From contig DASXXM010000070.1 of NCBI GenBank assembly GCA_036503065.1, forward strand, positions 1 to 13,707: 13,707 nucleotides of DNA, written 5' to 3'. The translations under genes were made by a program, and so were the position numbers. The DNA comes from DATEPR01 sp036503065 (lineage in GTDB: Bacteria; Actinomycetota; Actinomycetes; Mycobacteriales; Pseudonocardiaceae). Below the pieces are notes generated by a model. That model was not told the DNA's origin. It worked only from the letters and a program-made list of their open reading frames with translations, and did no database searches. Shown here one piece after another: positions 13,653 through 13,707 of the stretch; the stretch's first letter is position 1; every line of letters begins with the position of its first letter.

Positions 13653-13707
13653 TCAGGCGTCCCGGCGCCGGACGAGAATCGCCGCGGCGATGAATCCGGC
13701 GACCACG
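13653..13707 (-). CDS. C-terminal end of a membrane protein (partial)
   Basis: On the minus strand the window edge opens in a frame reading VVAGFIAAAILVRRRDA followed by TGA at 13655-13653. A hydrophobic helix capped by an Arg cluster is the usual end of polytopic transporters, for example major-facilitator efflux pumps, or of single-pass exported proteins. With 17 residues no family can be assigned. The hairpin at 13588-13615 supports this as a real gene end. Confidence 0.55.
   Translation of the reverse strand, partial: VVAGFIAAAILVRRRDA

Noticed and set aside
1..13707. Insertion sequences, integrase genes, tRNA or rRNA genes
   Set aside because: I looked for transposase motifs, terminal repeats and tRNA-like cloverleaf ends and found none that I could support.

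Overview
The window reads as chromosomal DNA of a high-GC actinobacterium. The coding regions have strongly G/C-biased third codon positions and GTG starts are common. Actinobacterial gene types include a BlaI/M56 pair, a DesK-type kinase with a NarL/LuxR regulator, Ala-rich signal peptides and probable leaderless starts. The style suggests Pseudonocardiales or a relative, but no marker gene fixes the genus.

Layout. Positions 1-1430 hold no credible intact gene. They are a degenerate tandem array with a unit of roughly 77 bp. Each unit carries one AT-rich imperfect palindrome (GATGCTAT, 5-nt loop, ATAGCATC) and a conserved inter-palindrome block. At least ten clear and four degraded palindromes lie in one orientation. 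Two units are interrupted by DNA that looks like pieces of genes: 61-150 (minus strand, S9-peptidase-like) and 450-579 (plus strand, heptad-repeat coding). Another unit carries a 9-bp microsatellite. This array is the most unusual part of the window.

Positions 1431-3641 are a compact operon of three overlapping genes behind two matching BlaI-type operators: a BlaI/MecI-family repressor, an M56 (BlaR1-like) membrane metallopeptidase without a recognisable sensor domain, and a membrane-anchored lysozyme-like protein. By analogy with bla/mec systems this is a cell-wall stress circuit in which the protease relieves repression.

Positions 3775-9109 (plus strand) carry envelope or secreted functions: a small secreted protein, a polytopic glycosyltransferase-like membrane protein coupled to a FkbM-type methyltransferase, a large secreted propeller-like protein, and a membrane-anchored phosphodiester-glycosidase-like (DUF2233/NAGPA) protein. 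Strong hairpins separate the transcription units. Two genes have a TANNNT box exactly six bases before their start codon, the leaderless arrangement.

Positions 9106-13707 (minus strand) hold a secreted alkaline-phosphatase-superfamily phosphodiesterase, a NarL-type response regulator and a DesK-type histidine kinase. The kinase and regulator are separated by an unusual 428-bp gap. The kinase has a repeat-expanded N-terminus and is preceded by a short S53-peptidase-like remnant. At the edge is the last stretch of an upstream membrane protein. The phosphodiesterase and the phosphodiester-glycosidase-like gene converge and share their stop-codon bases (CTAG).
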